DNA from: a virus
Length of the DNA: 38,307 nt
Direction: 5' to 3' (one strand)
Virus record (IMG/VR): IMGVR_UViG_3300040801_000904
Location: 1-38,307 of that record
Of this stretch, positions 17,365-24,029 are shown one piece after another. Each line of letters starts with the position of its first letter. Position 1 is the stretch's first letter. The notes beneath the pieces were generated by a model, which was not told the DNA's origin, did not search any database, and saw only the letters and a list, made by a program, of their open reading frames with translations. The position numbers and the translations under genes are program-made.

Positions 17365-18165
17365 TAAGAAAAAGATTCCAGTAGCATAACTCGAAATGTA
17401 TTGGGTATATACTTAGTATTTGTTTCTGATCATTTACTTGAAAAACTGCTCCGATTGACTACCGTAAGTAGTCATAAATTAATACCACTGTAGTGGTATT
17501 TATACAGCGAATTAGTTTAAAACAGTGTAAAATACCATTACAATGGGATTTATAAAAGAGGGGGTGTGACAGGGTTCGACAGCTTGAAGGCCATTAGGCA
17601 AAAAGCTGGACGTGAGTTCGATTCTCACCACCTCCACCAAAATTAGGTTGTCATGGCTGAATAACTCGTAGTGTTCATGGCCACGAGTAAGGCACATAGT
17701 CAGACATAGTAGTCAGGCACGAGAAAGAACGCTTAGTTAATTCTGAGCATCGAAGTGTCACAGCAGATTCACTATCTGCGGCTATGGTTCCCGAAGCATG
17801 CATATAACTAGGCAGAACTAGGGATAATAAGAGGACTTGCTGATCACAAGCCTCCCGACAACTTAAGTGCTCTATTGGGGATTCCTGGTGGGGCAATCGA
17901 TAGCTAGAGTCGATTAATAAAATGCGCTGGCATGTCCTGGGTATGACAATTTAAAATACTTAGACGTTTCCGGCCCGTCTTAAAATAATGCCGGATCCAT
18001 TATTACAGTCTAGGCTGCTGACTAAAAATGCAGCCTCCAATAATAAAAACAAATAATTGGAGTGGGGCTATCGGCAATCCGTTGGTTGTGGCTGAGCCGG
18101 GAACGTAACGCCTGAGGGCTTGCGGAGTTGCTAGAGGGTTAGGGCAACATTACTATAAATTAATG
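17365..18165 (+). ncRNA. Large structured ('ornate') noncoding RNA, GOLLD/ROOL-like
   Basis: No credible gene lies in this stretch, but it is packed with helices. Examples are 17456-17474, 17481-17500 (8 bp, TGTA loop), 17531-17550 (one mismatch), 17664-17688, 17731-17748, 17763-17779, 17831-17854 (4+4 bp with a bulge), 17895-17915, 17962-17980, 18012-18036 and 18036-18061. TCCGGC (17969-17974) can also pair with GCCGGA (17990-17995), competing with the 17962-17980 hairpin. A tmRNA-like domain is embedded at 17560-17639. Size, density of structure, phage location and an internal tRNA-like element fit the GOLLD and ROOL classes of giant phage RNAs; membership is inference. The 3' end is uncertain: no terminator before 18470. 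Confidence 0.7.
17560..17639 (+). ncRNA. tmRNA-like tRNA domain lacking the mRNA-like domain
   Basis: The 80-nt element has a 7-bp acceptor stem, GGGGGTG (17560-17566) with CACCTCC (17629-17635), including a G3-U70 wobble, then A and CCA (17637-17639). It has no D stem; TTCGAC at 17575-17580 stands at the same distance from the 5' end (21 nt) as in E. coli ssrA. GGACG precedes a 5-bp T arm with TTCGATT loop (17612-17628), and this 3' part of 32 nt matches the ssrA layout. The 27 nt between (17581-17607) form a capped stem, AGCTT/AAGCT with inner GCC-ATTA-GGC. There is no tag reading frame and no pseudoknot. A canonical tRNA cloverleaf does not fit. Confidence 0.75.
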
Positions 18166-18173
18166 AGGTGCGT

Positions 18174-18449
18174 ATGTCTTTCTATTCTTATCCGAATCGG
18201 CTGGTATGTAGTGTTCTTGAAGAAATGAGGAATATGTTAAAAATCTTGGACCACAACAATATTGACAAGTATAAATCAAGTCAAGCGATGCTTATAGAAG
18301 AAACGCAAACACTAGTAAATAGAATGGAGGCAGGTCTTGAAGACCAGAGGGACCTCCGAATGGCTCATGAAGAGATCAAAAAGTTAAAGAAAGAGATTAA
18401 AGAGCTAGAGGATAAAAGAGATAGTTTAAAAGTTGATGTAAAAGAATAG
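18174..18449 (+). CDS. Coiled-coil protein downstream of the large RNA, 91 aa
   Basis: ATG 18174 with GAGG five bases upstream is preferred to GTG 18168. The C-terminal half (about 50-91) is a Lys/Glu/Leu coiled coil. It is the only gene in the transcription unit of the large RNA, whose promoter is at 17330 and terminator at 18470, so it may be co-expressed with it and could be a partner protein. No family recognised. Confidence 0.65.
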   Translation: MSFYSYPNRLVCSVLEEMRNMLKILDHNNIDKYKSSQAMLIEETQTLVNRMEAGLEDQRDLRMAHEEIKKLKKEIKELEDKRDSLKVDVKE

Positions 18450-18469
18450 TACAAATCATATTAATAATA

Positions 18470-18493
18470 AAGGGCTTAATTGCCCTTTTTTTT
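18470..18493 (+). terminator. Rho-independent terminator
   Basis: AAGGGC (18470-18475), loop TTAATT, GCCCTT (18482-18487), followed by T to 18493. It closes the unit made of the large RNA and the 91-aa gene. Confidence 0.92.
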
Positions 18494-18504
18494 GTCTCTA
18501 AAAT

Positions 18505-18533
18505 TTGACAATATAACTTATATAATATATACT
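18505..18533 (+). promoter_or_regulatory. Promoter TTGACA-17-TATACT for the replication operon
   Basis: TTGACA at 18505-18510 and TATACT at 18528-18533, spacer 17 nt. A TATAAT at 18521 is too close to the -35 to pair with it. It stands just after the terminator and just before the long run 18567-30877, which has no other visible promoter. Confidence 0.8.
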
Positions 18534-18566
18534 CATTAGTAAGTTAATATGAAATGTGAGAAAAAT

Positions 18567-19445
18567 ATGAAAGCATATACAGCAGGAGTTACTAAACAGC
18601 AATTCGTTAATGAATTGCTTAAGCATCAACAGCTAGATAACTTCATAAGAGGGACTTATGAAGACAATGGCAAAGGCTGTGCTGTTGGCTGTAGTTTAAT
18701 GTCAATAGCTAAGATTAAGAATGTTAATATTAACTTTGACCAGCACAGTCTTTATGAAAAATTCTTAGGGATTCCTGAATGGCTGGCCAGGTTAGAAGAT
18801 ACATTATTTGAGGGTATATCTACAGAGCGTAGTAAAACCTGGCCAGTGGAGTTTGCACAAGCCATCAACACCGGTGCAAACTTAAACAATATTAAAACAG
18901 ATTTTATCTGTTATACACTGCAAGAAAACATCAACACTCTTGAAAGTATTGATGTTGATGATCCTATAGTACAGCAAGTAATAGATGTTAGTAGACAAAT
19001 AATTGCTGCTCAGCGATCTGGTGATAAGCATCAGATAGAGTCCGCACGGTCCGCCACATGGGCCGCACGGTCCGCCACAGAGTCCGCACGGTCCGCCGCA
19101 CGGTCCGCAGAGTCCGCACGGTCCGCCACATGGGCCGAATGGTCCGCCACATGGGCCGAATGGTCCGCCGCATGGGCCGCAGAGTCCGCCACATGGGCCG
19201 CAGAGTCCGCCACATGGGCCGCACGGTCCGCCGTAGAGTCCGCCGAATGGTCCGGCGCACGGTTCATCACATGGGCCGCACGGTCCGCCGCACGGTCCGC
19301 CGAATGGTCCGCACGGTCCGCCGCACGGTCCGCCGAATGGTCCGGCGCACGGTTCATCACATGGGCCGCACGGCCCGCCGTAGAGTCCGCCACATTTGAA
19401 AAATATGCGGATAAACTGTTACAATTAATGAAACAATGTAAATAG
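18567..19445 (+). CDS. Phage protein with GCAVGC N-terminal domain and Ala-rich heptad repeats
   Basis: 292 aa from ATG 18567; an upstream ATG at 18549 is possible but would leave a leader of only about 9 nt. The N-terminal domain (about 1-150) has GKGCAVGCSL and LGIPEWLARLED(T)LFEG, recurring in uncharacterised phage and bacterial proteins. The C-terminal part (about 160-275) consists of imperfect seven-residue repeats of the type R-S-A-T-W-A-A, probably a long alpha-helix, ending in KYADKLLQL. The repeats are encoded by GC-rich DNA unlike the surroundings. Function unknown. First gene after the promoter at 18505. Confidence 0.8.
   Translation: MKAYTAGVTKQQFVNELLKHQQLDNFIRGTYEDNGKGCAVGCSLMSIAKIKNVNINFDQHSLYEKFLGIPEWLARLEDTLFEGISTERSKTWPVEFAQAINTGANLNNIKTDFICYTLQENINTLESIDVDDPIVQQVIDVSRQIIAAQRSGDKHQIESARSATWAARSATESARSAARSAESARSATWAEWSATWAEWSAAWAAESATWAAESATWAARSAVESAEWSGARFITWAARSAARSAEWSARSAARSAEWSGARFITWAARPAVESATFEKYADKLLQLMKQCK
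19041..19391 (+). repeat. GC-rich tandem repeat tract (21-nt heptad-coding units)
   Basis: About 350 bp built from permutations of GTCCGC, CACATGGGCC, GCACG and GAATG blocks. All length changes keep multiples of three. A longer exact-looking block encoding WSGARFITWAAR occurs twice (near 19249-19284 and 19336-19371). Because the units contain no stop codons in several frames, long spurious ORFs appear on both strands. Slipped-strand or recombination-driven length change is likely. Confidence 0.85.
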
Positions 19446-19459
19446 AGAGAGTGGTGTTG

Positions 19460-19648
19460 ATGGGACAAGTATTTTTTAAATATTATGACACATTTGGCCG
19501 TGAAGTTATACAGCATATTGACAAGAGAGATGTTAAATCTTTTAAAATAGCATTAATGGAACAGTCATTATATAGAAACATAGGCCCATTGTACATTTAT
19601 AGAAATGATGAATGGCAGGAGCTAGATTATTATAATGAGAGAATATAG
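19460..19648 (+). CDS. Small hypothetical protein, 62 aa
   Basis: ATG 19460 preferred over GTG codons at 19451/19454. The product is basic-acidic mixed, beginning MGQVFFKYYDTFG, and its stop is directly followed by the next ATG. No family recognised; probably an early accessory protein. Confidence 0.6.
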   Translation: MGQVFFKYYDTFGREVIQHIDKRDVKSFKIALMEQSLYRNIGPLYIYRNDEWQELDYYNERI

Positions 19649-19876
19649 ATGACTAAAAAAGACGATGTACGATACATTAAAAAATGTGTCGATGAAATAG
19701 CAAAGAATAAACACAGTGAGGATATGTTATATTTATTAAATTTCATGTGTAATCTAATGGCCAACGATGTTGGCAGTGGGTTTTTACGTGGTGCCTCTAT
19801 TGCACGTGATTTCACTATTGAAGAATTAAAAGTAAAAGTAAGTTATATTGGTGATAGAGTTAAAACAAGCAGGTGA
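19649..19876 (+). CDS. Small hypothetical protein, 75 aa
   Basis: Starts right after the preceding stop. Mostly helical, ending KVKVSYIGDRVKTSR. The last ~18 codons reappear as a remnant at 20255-20311, before the second YopX gene, showing that it took part in a local duplication. No function recognised. Confidence 0.65.
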   Translation: MTKKDDVRYIKKCVDEIAKNKHSEDMLYLLNFMCNLMANDVGSGFLRGASIARDFTIEELKVKVSYIGDRVKTSR

Positions 19877-19879
19877 TAT

Positions 19880-20260
19880 ATGATTAAATTCAGAATTTGG
19901 GAAAAAGGGTGTAACAGCTTAGATGATGTTAGCTATTATACAATACCTATTGATGATCCAGCGTGTGTTAAGAAGACGATAACGTTCTATCCTGGAGACA
20001 GAATAGATCAATACACAGGGCTAAAAGACAAGAATGACATAGAAATATATGAAGGGGATATAGTAAAAGGATCTATGGGGCGTAAATATGTAATTAAATT
20101 TGGTAAATATTGTGGTTTAGATTTTTATGATAGAGATAATTACGGTTATTACCAAGAAAATACTACAGACAAGCTGAATGTGAATCCCTTAGTAGATGAA
20201 GACGACTTAGAAGTAATAGGGAACATTTACGAAAATTCCGAGTTATTAAATGCTGATTGA
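19880..20260 (+). CDS. YopX-family protein, copy 1
   Basis: A 126-aa member of the YopX family, with the hallmarks IDQYTGLKDKNDIEIYEGDIVKG in the middle and LEVIGNIYENSELL at the end. The family is widespread in phages of Firmicutes and Proteobacteria; its function is unknown. A paralogue follows at 20312. It starts with ATG four bases after the preceding stop. Confidence 0.88.
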   Translation: MIKFRIWEKGCNSLDDVSYYTIPIDDPACVKKTITFYPGDRIDQYTGLKDKNDIEIYEGDIVKGSMGRKYVIKFGKYCGLDFYDRDNYGYYQENTTDKLNVNPLVDEDDLEVIGNIYENSELLNAD

Positions 20261-20311
20261 AAGTTAAGGTGAGTTATACCGGCGATAGAGTTAAAACAAG
20301 CAGGTAATATT
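20255..20311 (+). pseudogene. Remnant of the 3' end of the 75-aa gene, duplicated
   Basis: 20255-20311 closely matches about 19824-19879 (shared GATAGAGTTAAAACAAGCAG) and in frame would read ...KLKVSYTGDRVKTSR, minus the start of the gene. It marks the joint of a tandem duplication of about 430 bp that created the second YopX gene. Confidence 0.75.
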
Positions 20312-20692
20312 ATGAAAGAGATTAAATTTAAATTTTGGGATACTTCTTTGTGTCAGTTTTTATCTCCAGAGAGCTTTTCTGTAGATTTTAAGGGTCAAGT
20401 TTGGAGTAAAACACTAATAAAACCCTACAGTGATATTAAACCTATTCAATACACAGGACTAAAAGACAAGAACGGTGTTGAGATATACGAGGGGGATATA
20501 GTCAAGGGTAAACAATTCGATGATTATTTTAGGTTTCCAACACCAAAACCATTTGTGGCACAGGTGCATTTATATTTTGATACAAATATATCCAGTTATT
20601 CCACAGGCGGGCCAGATGGGTCTACTGAATTTAGAGAATTAGAAGTAATTGGCAACATTTATGAAAACCCCGAGTTATTAAATGCTAATTGA
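20312..20692 (+). CDS. YopX-family protein, copy 2
   Basis: 126 aa, same length as copy 1, with IQYTGLKDKNGVEIYEGDIVKG and LEVIGNIYENPELLN. The N-terminal third and middle have diverged strongly while both family motifs are kept, so the pair is likely functional and not a recent duplication. The 3' end overlaps the primase gene by 11 bp. Confidence 0.88.
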   Translation: MKEIKFKFWDTSLCQFLSPESFSVDFKGQVWSKTLIKPYSDIKPIQYTGLKDKNGVEIYEGDIVKGKQFDDYFRFPTPKPFVAQVHLYFDTNISSYSTGGPDGSTEFRELEVIGNIYENPELLNAN

Positions 20693-21419
20693 AACTAAAG
20701 ATTGCCCATTTTGTGGCCAGGGTGGGAATACTCCGTGTTTCGCCGTATATACTGATGGTTATAAGTGCTTTTCATGTGGAAAATGTAAAATAAACGACTA
20801 CAGCCTGACAAAAGCCTCTCAGCAGACGATTGATAAGAGCTTACCTAACCTACCAAAAGTCAATAAAAACCCCAGCAGCTTCACGATAGACGGTCAAAAG
20901 TGGTTGTTGCAGTATTTTATAACCACAGATATAGCAAAACATTATAATATATGGGAAACTGAAAGAAATAGCTTCATTTTCCCCGTTCTTGATGGGGATA
21001 ATGTAATTTTTTATGTTGAACGATATTACAACGAAAAGAAGATCTTTAACAGAGGACAAAAACAAGAGATGCTAATTCGCTGTTCGCAAACAGCGAACAC
21101 TGTAGTTATCGTAGAAGACTTTATATCAGCAGTAAGAGTGCATAATGCTGGATTTAATGTTCTTTGTTTGTTTGGCACAAAGATAAAGTATGGCAGATTA
21201 AAACAAATGATATCAGACTTTAATAAAATTATTTTGTGGCTTGATGGAGATGAAGCTGGACAAAAGAGCACAGGGGTGTTATACTCTATGATACAGAGTA
21301 TAAATAAAAAACGGCGGGTGTTAGAAAGTCCGAAATGTGTATACAGTATTCAGACAGATTTAGACCCAAAGAAATACACAAAAGAGGAAATAATGAATGA
21401 AATACATAGCATCGTTTAG
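20682..21419 (+). CDS. DNA primase (zinc finger plus Toprim)
   Basis: A 245-aa primase. The N-terminal zinc ribbon has C8/C11 (CPFCG) and C29/C32 (CFSCG). The Toprim fold has E145 (VIVEDFISA) and the D188/D190 pair (LWLDGDEAG). It would make RNA primers for the phage polymerase. Unlike T7 gp4 it carries no helicase domain; the helicase is a separate gene at 22791. This split layout is common in siphoviruses. Confidence 0.88.
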   Translation: MLIETKDCPFCGQGGNTPCFAVYTDGYKCFSCGKCKINDYSLTKASQQTIDKSLPNLPKVNKNPSSFTIDGQKWLLQYFITTDIAKHYNIWETERNSFIFPVLDGDNVIFYVERYYNEKKIFNRGQKQEMLIRCSQTANTVVIVEDFISAVRVHNAGFNVLCLFGTKIKYGRLKQMISDFNKIILWLDGDEAGQKSTGVLYSMIQSINKKRRVLESPKCVYSIQTDLDPKKYTKEEIMNEIHSIV

Positions 21420-22068
21420 TGTTGTTTTAGCCGCCGCATTAATGGCAGCAGTGCTGTTATCAGGTAGAGCAACGGTTAATTTTAACCACAATCCAAAATT
21501 TGACAGGTTGCTAGAGCATAAATATTATCGATATGATTATGCCAACGGTGATTTGAATATTTATTTAACTGATGGCGTTCGAGAGCGTGATGGGTATTTG
21601 TCGTTAATACAACTAATAAACAATAATAAAGATAAAAAAATCAAGCTGTATTTGGCAGGAAATGGGGGCAGAGTGGACAGCACACTGTCATTATGGTTTA
21701 CACTTAAGCATCACCCTAAAGAGGTCACTACTATTATTTATTCAAATGTGTATAGCGCACATGCTTTGCTTGGATTTGCTGGAAACGTTATTATCATTCT
21801 AGATGACGATGTTGTTTTTATGTTTCATATTGAAGCGGTCAATGGTGAACTTGTCAAGGATTATTGCGATAAACAAGAGGGCAAAGATCGGAGTATAAGT
21901 AAAAGAAAAAAATGCCATAAATACCGCATTAAGTTGAGAGAACAGTATGATAACACGATTATGAATATCCTATTTGTCGTATTAAATAAAGACGAGATAG
22001 AACGTTTTTATAAGGGTGAGGATATTTTATTGAGTGGTAAAGAAATTAAAGAGAGGTTAGAAAAATGA
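21397..22068 (+). CDS. Membrane-anchored ClpP-fold serine protease-like protein
   Basis: A 223-aa protein with an N-terminal hydrophobic segment (about 4-22, FSVVLAAALMAAVLLSG), either TM anchor or signal. The rest follows the ClpP/crotonase fold: LYLAGNGGRVDSTLSLW matches ClpP 'iNSPGG', S120 (NVYSAHALLGFAG) matches the nucleophile, H144 (FMFHIEA) the catalytic histidine, and D209 (GEDILLSGKEI) the acid position. A complete triad is therefore plausible. It resembles the SppA/SDH end of the superfamily more than cytosolic ClpP. Substrates are unknown. Between primase and dUTPase, with tight overlaps on both sides. Confidence 0.7.
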   Translation: MKYIASFSVVLAAALMAAVLLSGRATVNFNHNPKFDRLLEHKYYRYDYANGDLNIYLTDGVRERDGYLSLIQLINNNKDKKIKLYLAGNGGRVDSTLSLWFTLKHHPKEVTTIIYSNVYSAHALLGFAGNVIIILDDDVVFMFHIEAVNGELVKDYCDKQEGKDRSISKRKKCHKYRIKLREQYDNTIMNILFVVLNKDEIERFYKGEDILLSGKEIKERLEK

Positions 22069-22253
22069 AATGGTTAATGTTACTTAGTGTTATGGCTGCT
22101 GGCCCTGATGGTGGCCAGCCATACACAATCACAGAAGTTAAAGACAGTTTACAGGAGTGCAGGCGCGTTATCAAAACAATCAAAAAACATGAATGGTTTA
22201 TCCACGGCGCATGCGTTAGGATGGAATTTTTGAGGGAAAAGAATGCAAATTGA
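22065..22253 (+). CDS. Small exported or membrane protein, 62 aa
   Basis: ATGA overlap with the protease-like gene. A short hydrophobic N terminus (MKWLMLLSVMAAG) is followed by a charged part with two Cys (ECRR, GACVR) that could form a disulfide outside the cytoplasm. It may be a partner of the preceding membrane-anchored protein; inference from coupling only. Confidence 0.6.
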   Translation: MKWLMLLSVMAAGPDGGQPYTITEVKDSLQECRRVIKTIKKHEWFIHGACVRMEFLREKNAN

Positions 22254-22791
22254 AATGAAAATACTAGATAGTGATTTATACCCTAGTGGTAATAATTCAT
22301 CGTTATCCCCTTTAGGGTATGCAACGCTAGGGGCGTGTGCTATTGACTTAAGAAGTGCCGAGGATGTCACTTTAATGCCTGGTGAGCGTAAAAAGATCAA
22401 GACAGGCATTGCCATTCATACGGGCAGTTGTTCACGCTGTACTAGGAATAAAAAACACGGTGTCGCTGCGTTAATATTGCCTCGTAGTGGATTAGGTACT
22501 AAAGGACTCGTTCTTGCTAACACCGTGGGTTTGATAGACCAAGACTACCAAGGTGAGTTGATTATCAGTGCATGGAATAGTAATCAAAGTTATCCTGATG
22601 AAGAATATATGGATTTTCAAGGAAGTATTTGGCAGAAAAGTACTGACGATCCTATCGAAATTACACGTGGTGATAGAATAGCTCAATTAATGTTTACACC
22701 AATTATAAGACCAGAGTTTAAAATAGTGGAGGAATTTAGTAACAGTACAGAACGTGGGGAAGGTGGATTTAATTCAACAGGTGATAAATAA
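22243..22791 (+). CDS. dut: dUTP diphosphatase
   Basis: A 182-aa trimeric-type dUTPase that hydrolyses dUTP to dUMP and pyrophosphate, keeping uracil out of phage DNA and feeding dTMP synthesis. All five motifs are visible: ACAIDLRS, PRSGLGTKG, NTVGLIDQDYQGEL, GDRIAQLMF and RGEGGFNSTG. A short insert with CSRCTRNKKHG lies between motifs 1 and 2, where most enzymes have a shorter loop; it could bind metal or partners. Overlaps the neighbouring genes on both sides. Confidence 0.95.
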   Translation: MQIEMKILDSDLYPSGNNSSLSPLGYATLGACAIDLRSAEDVTLMPGERKKIKTGIAIHTGSCSRCTRNKKHGVAALILPRSGLGTKGLVLANTVGLIDQDYQGELIISAWNSNQSYPDEEYMDFQGSIWQKSTDDPIEITRGDRIAQLMFTPIIRPEFKIVEEFSNSTERGEGGFNSTGDK

Positions 22792-24029
22792 TGTCTATAG
22801 AGATAGAACTATTACAAGCTTTATCAAAAAGAGACAATTATAACAAGTATGAACCATATCTGAATAAAAAAGCTTTACATGATGATACACGCATCATACT
22901 TAAAGACTTCGGTAAGTGGTTCAAGCTGTATGAAGATAAAGACGTTATCGATTTTGATAGTTTAGAAACCCATGTGCTACAAAATTGGCACAAAAAAGAC
23001 TTTGACGAACAGGATATTATTTATTACAAAAACACATATTTTCCAACACTTAAAGAAACGAGAGATGTTGATTGCTCCAAAACTGTTTTAGCTTTATACC
23101 AGCAGCAAACAAACAATGAAATTATCGACAATATTGATAATTACAACAAAGTTAGGGAACTGCTAGAAAACTATCAAGACGTTGAAGATAAAATACTTGG
23201 TACTGATGTAGGTATTTTTGATATTGCTGACATTGACTTATCAGCTATTTGTCAAGACCACGGGCTGCCATGGGCGTTTAAGAGCTTAGAAAAAGGATTT
23301 GGCCGTATTGTGCCAGGTCAGTTTATCGTTGCATGTGGGGATAGCTCAACGGGTAAGAGTGCATTTTGTTTAACGATTGTTGTTGAGATATTCAAACATT
23401 TACATAAGATAGAGAACCCCCGCCCGATATTGTATGCAACAAGTGAGGACACACAAGAAGATCTAGCCGCTAGGTTTTTCTCTAACTTGTATCACGAAAA
23501 GATAAAGGGGGGTTTTGAAGAAATCTTAGAACGTAGGGAAGAAGTGCAGTCCAAGTTTAGACAAAGTTTTAACAGTAGACTATTAATGCCATTTCAAATT
23601 GATGGTCCTCACGACATGATTAAGATTGAAAAACTTGCAGAAAAATATAATCCGGCTATAATTATAATAGATATACTAGATAAGCTAGCAGAAAGTGACG
23701 ACCAAAAAGATTTAACAAAAGTTTACGGCCGTGTCAGGAGTTTAGCAAATAAAGGCTTCCCTATTCTTGCAACGTCACAGAGTGGTAATACAGGGTATTA
23801 TTGTAAAGAAACAAACGAATGGCGATATAGACGTTGGTTAACTGATAAAGATATGGCAAACAGTAAGTTTGGTAAGCAGGGTGCTTGTTATGCGATTATT
23901 GGGATTGGTAAAGAAACGGACGACTCCCCGTATAGGTTTATTAACACTACAAAGAAAAAGCGTGGTAAAAATATCGCCTGTACGTGTGAATTAATTGATA
24001 AATTCAGCCTTTATAAAGAGCAACTATGA
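22791..24029 (+). CDS. Replicative DNA helicase (DnaB/RecA-like)
   Basis: A 412-aa protein with an N-terminal helical domain (about 1-140) and a RecA-type ATPase. Walker A is at 183-190 (GDSSTGKS), ILYATSEDTQEDL at about 213-225, and Walker B at 290-294 (IIIID). The layout matches phage helicases of the DnaB superfamily that unwind the fork. The gene sits between dut and the DNA polymerase and overlaps both by a few bases. Confidence 0.88.
   Translation: MSIEIELLQALSKRDNYNKYEPYLNKKALHDDTRIILKDFGKWFKLYEDKDVIDFDSLETHVLQNWHKKDFDEQDIIYYKNTYFPTLKETRDVDCSKTVLALYQQQTNNEIIDNIDNYNKVRELLENYQDVEDKILGTDVGIFDIADIDLSAICQDHGLPWAFKSLEKGFGRIVPGQFIVACGDSSTGKSAFCLTIVVEIFKHLHKIENPRPILYATSEDTQEDLAARFFSNLYHEKIKGGFEEILERREEVQSKFRQSFNSRLLMPFQIDGPHDMIKIEKLAEKYNPAIIIIDILDKLAESDDQKDLTKVYGRVRSLANKGFPILATSQSGNTGYYCKETNEWRYRRWLTDKDMANSKFGKQGACYAIIGIGKETDDSPYRFINTTKKKRGKNIACTCELIDKFSLYKEQL

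Noticed and set aside
17560-17639. Ordinary tRNA
   Set aside because: No D stem can be formed, the only internal stem encloses a 16-nt loop with a second hairpin inside it, and there is no 7-nt anticodon loop. The 5' and 3' segments follow tmRNA spacing instead.
17763-17808. A tag-like peptide frame (GCA GAT TCA CTA TCT GCG GCT) downstream of the tmRNA-like element
   Set aside because: The codons overlap a clear 6-bp hairpin, the frame does not end in a tag-like stop after Ala-Ala, and no pseudoknot precedes it.
19041-19391. CRISPR array
   Set aside because: The repeats are contiguous coding units without unique spacers.
19031-19516. Long minus-strand and shifted plus-strand ORFs over the repeat tract
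   Set aside because: They arise because the GC-rich repeat unit has no stop codons in several frames; they lack upstream ribosome-binding sites and overlap a gene with a recognisable conserved N-terminal domain.
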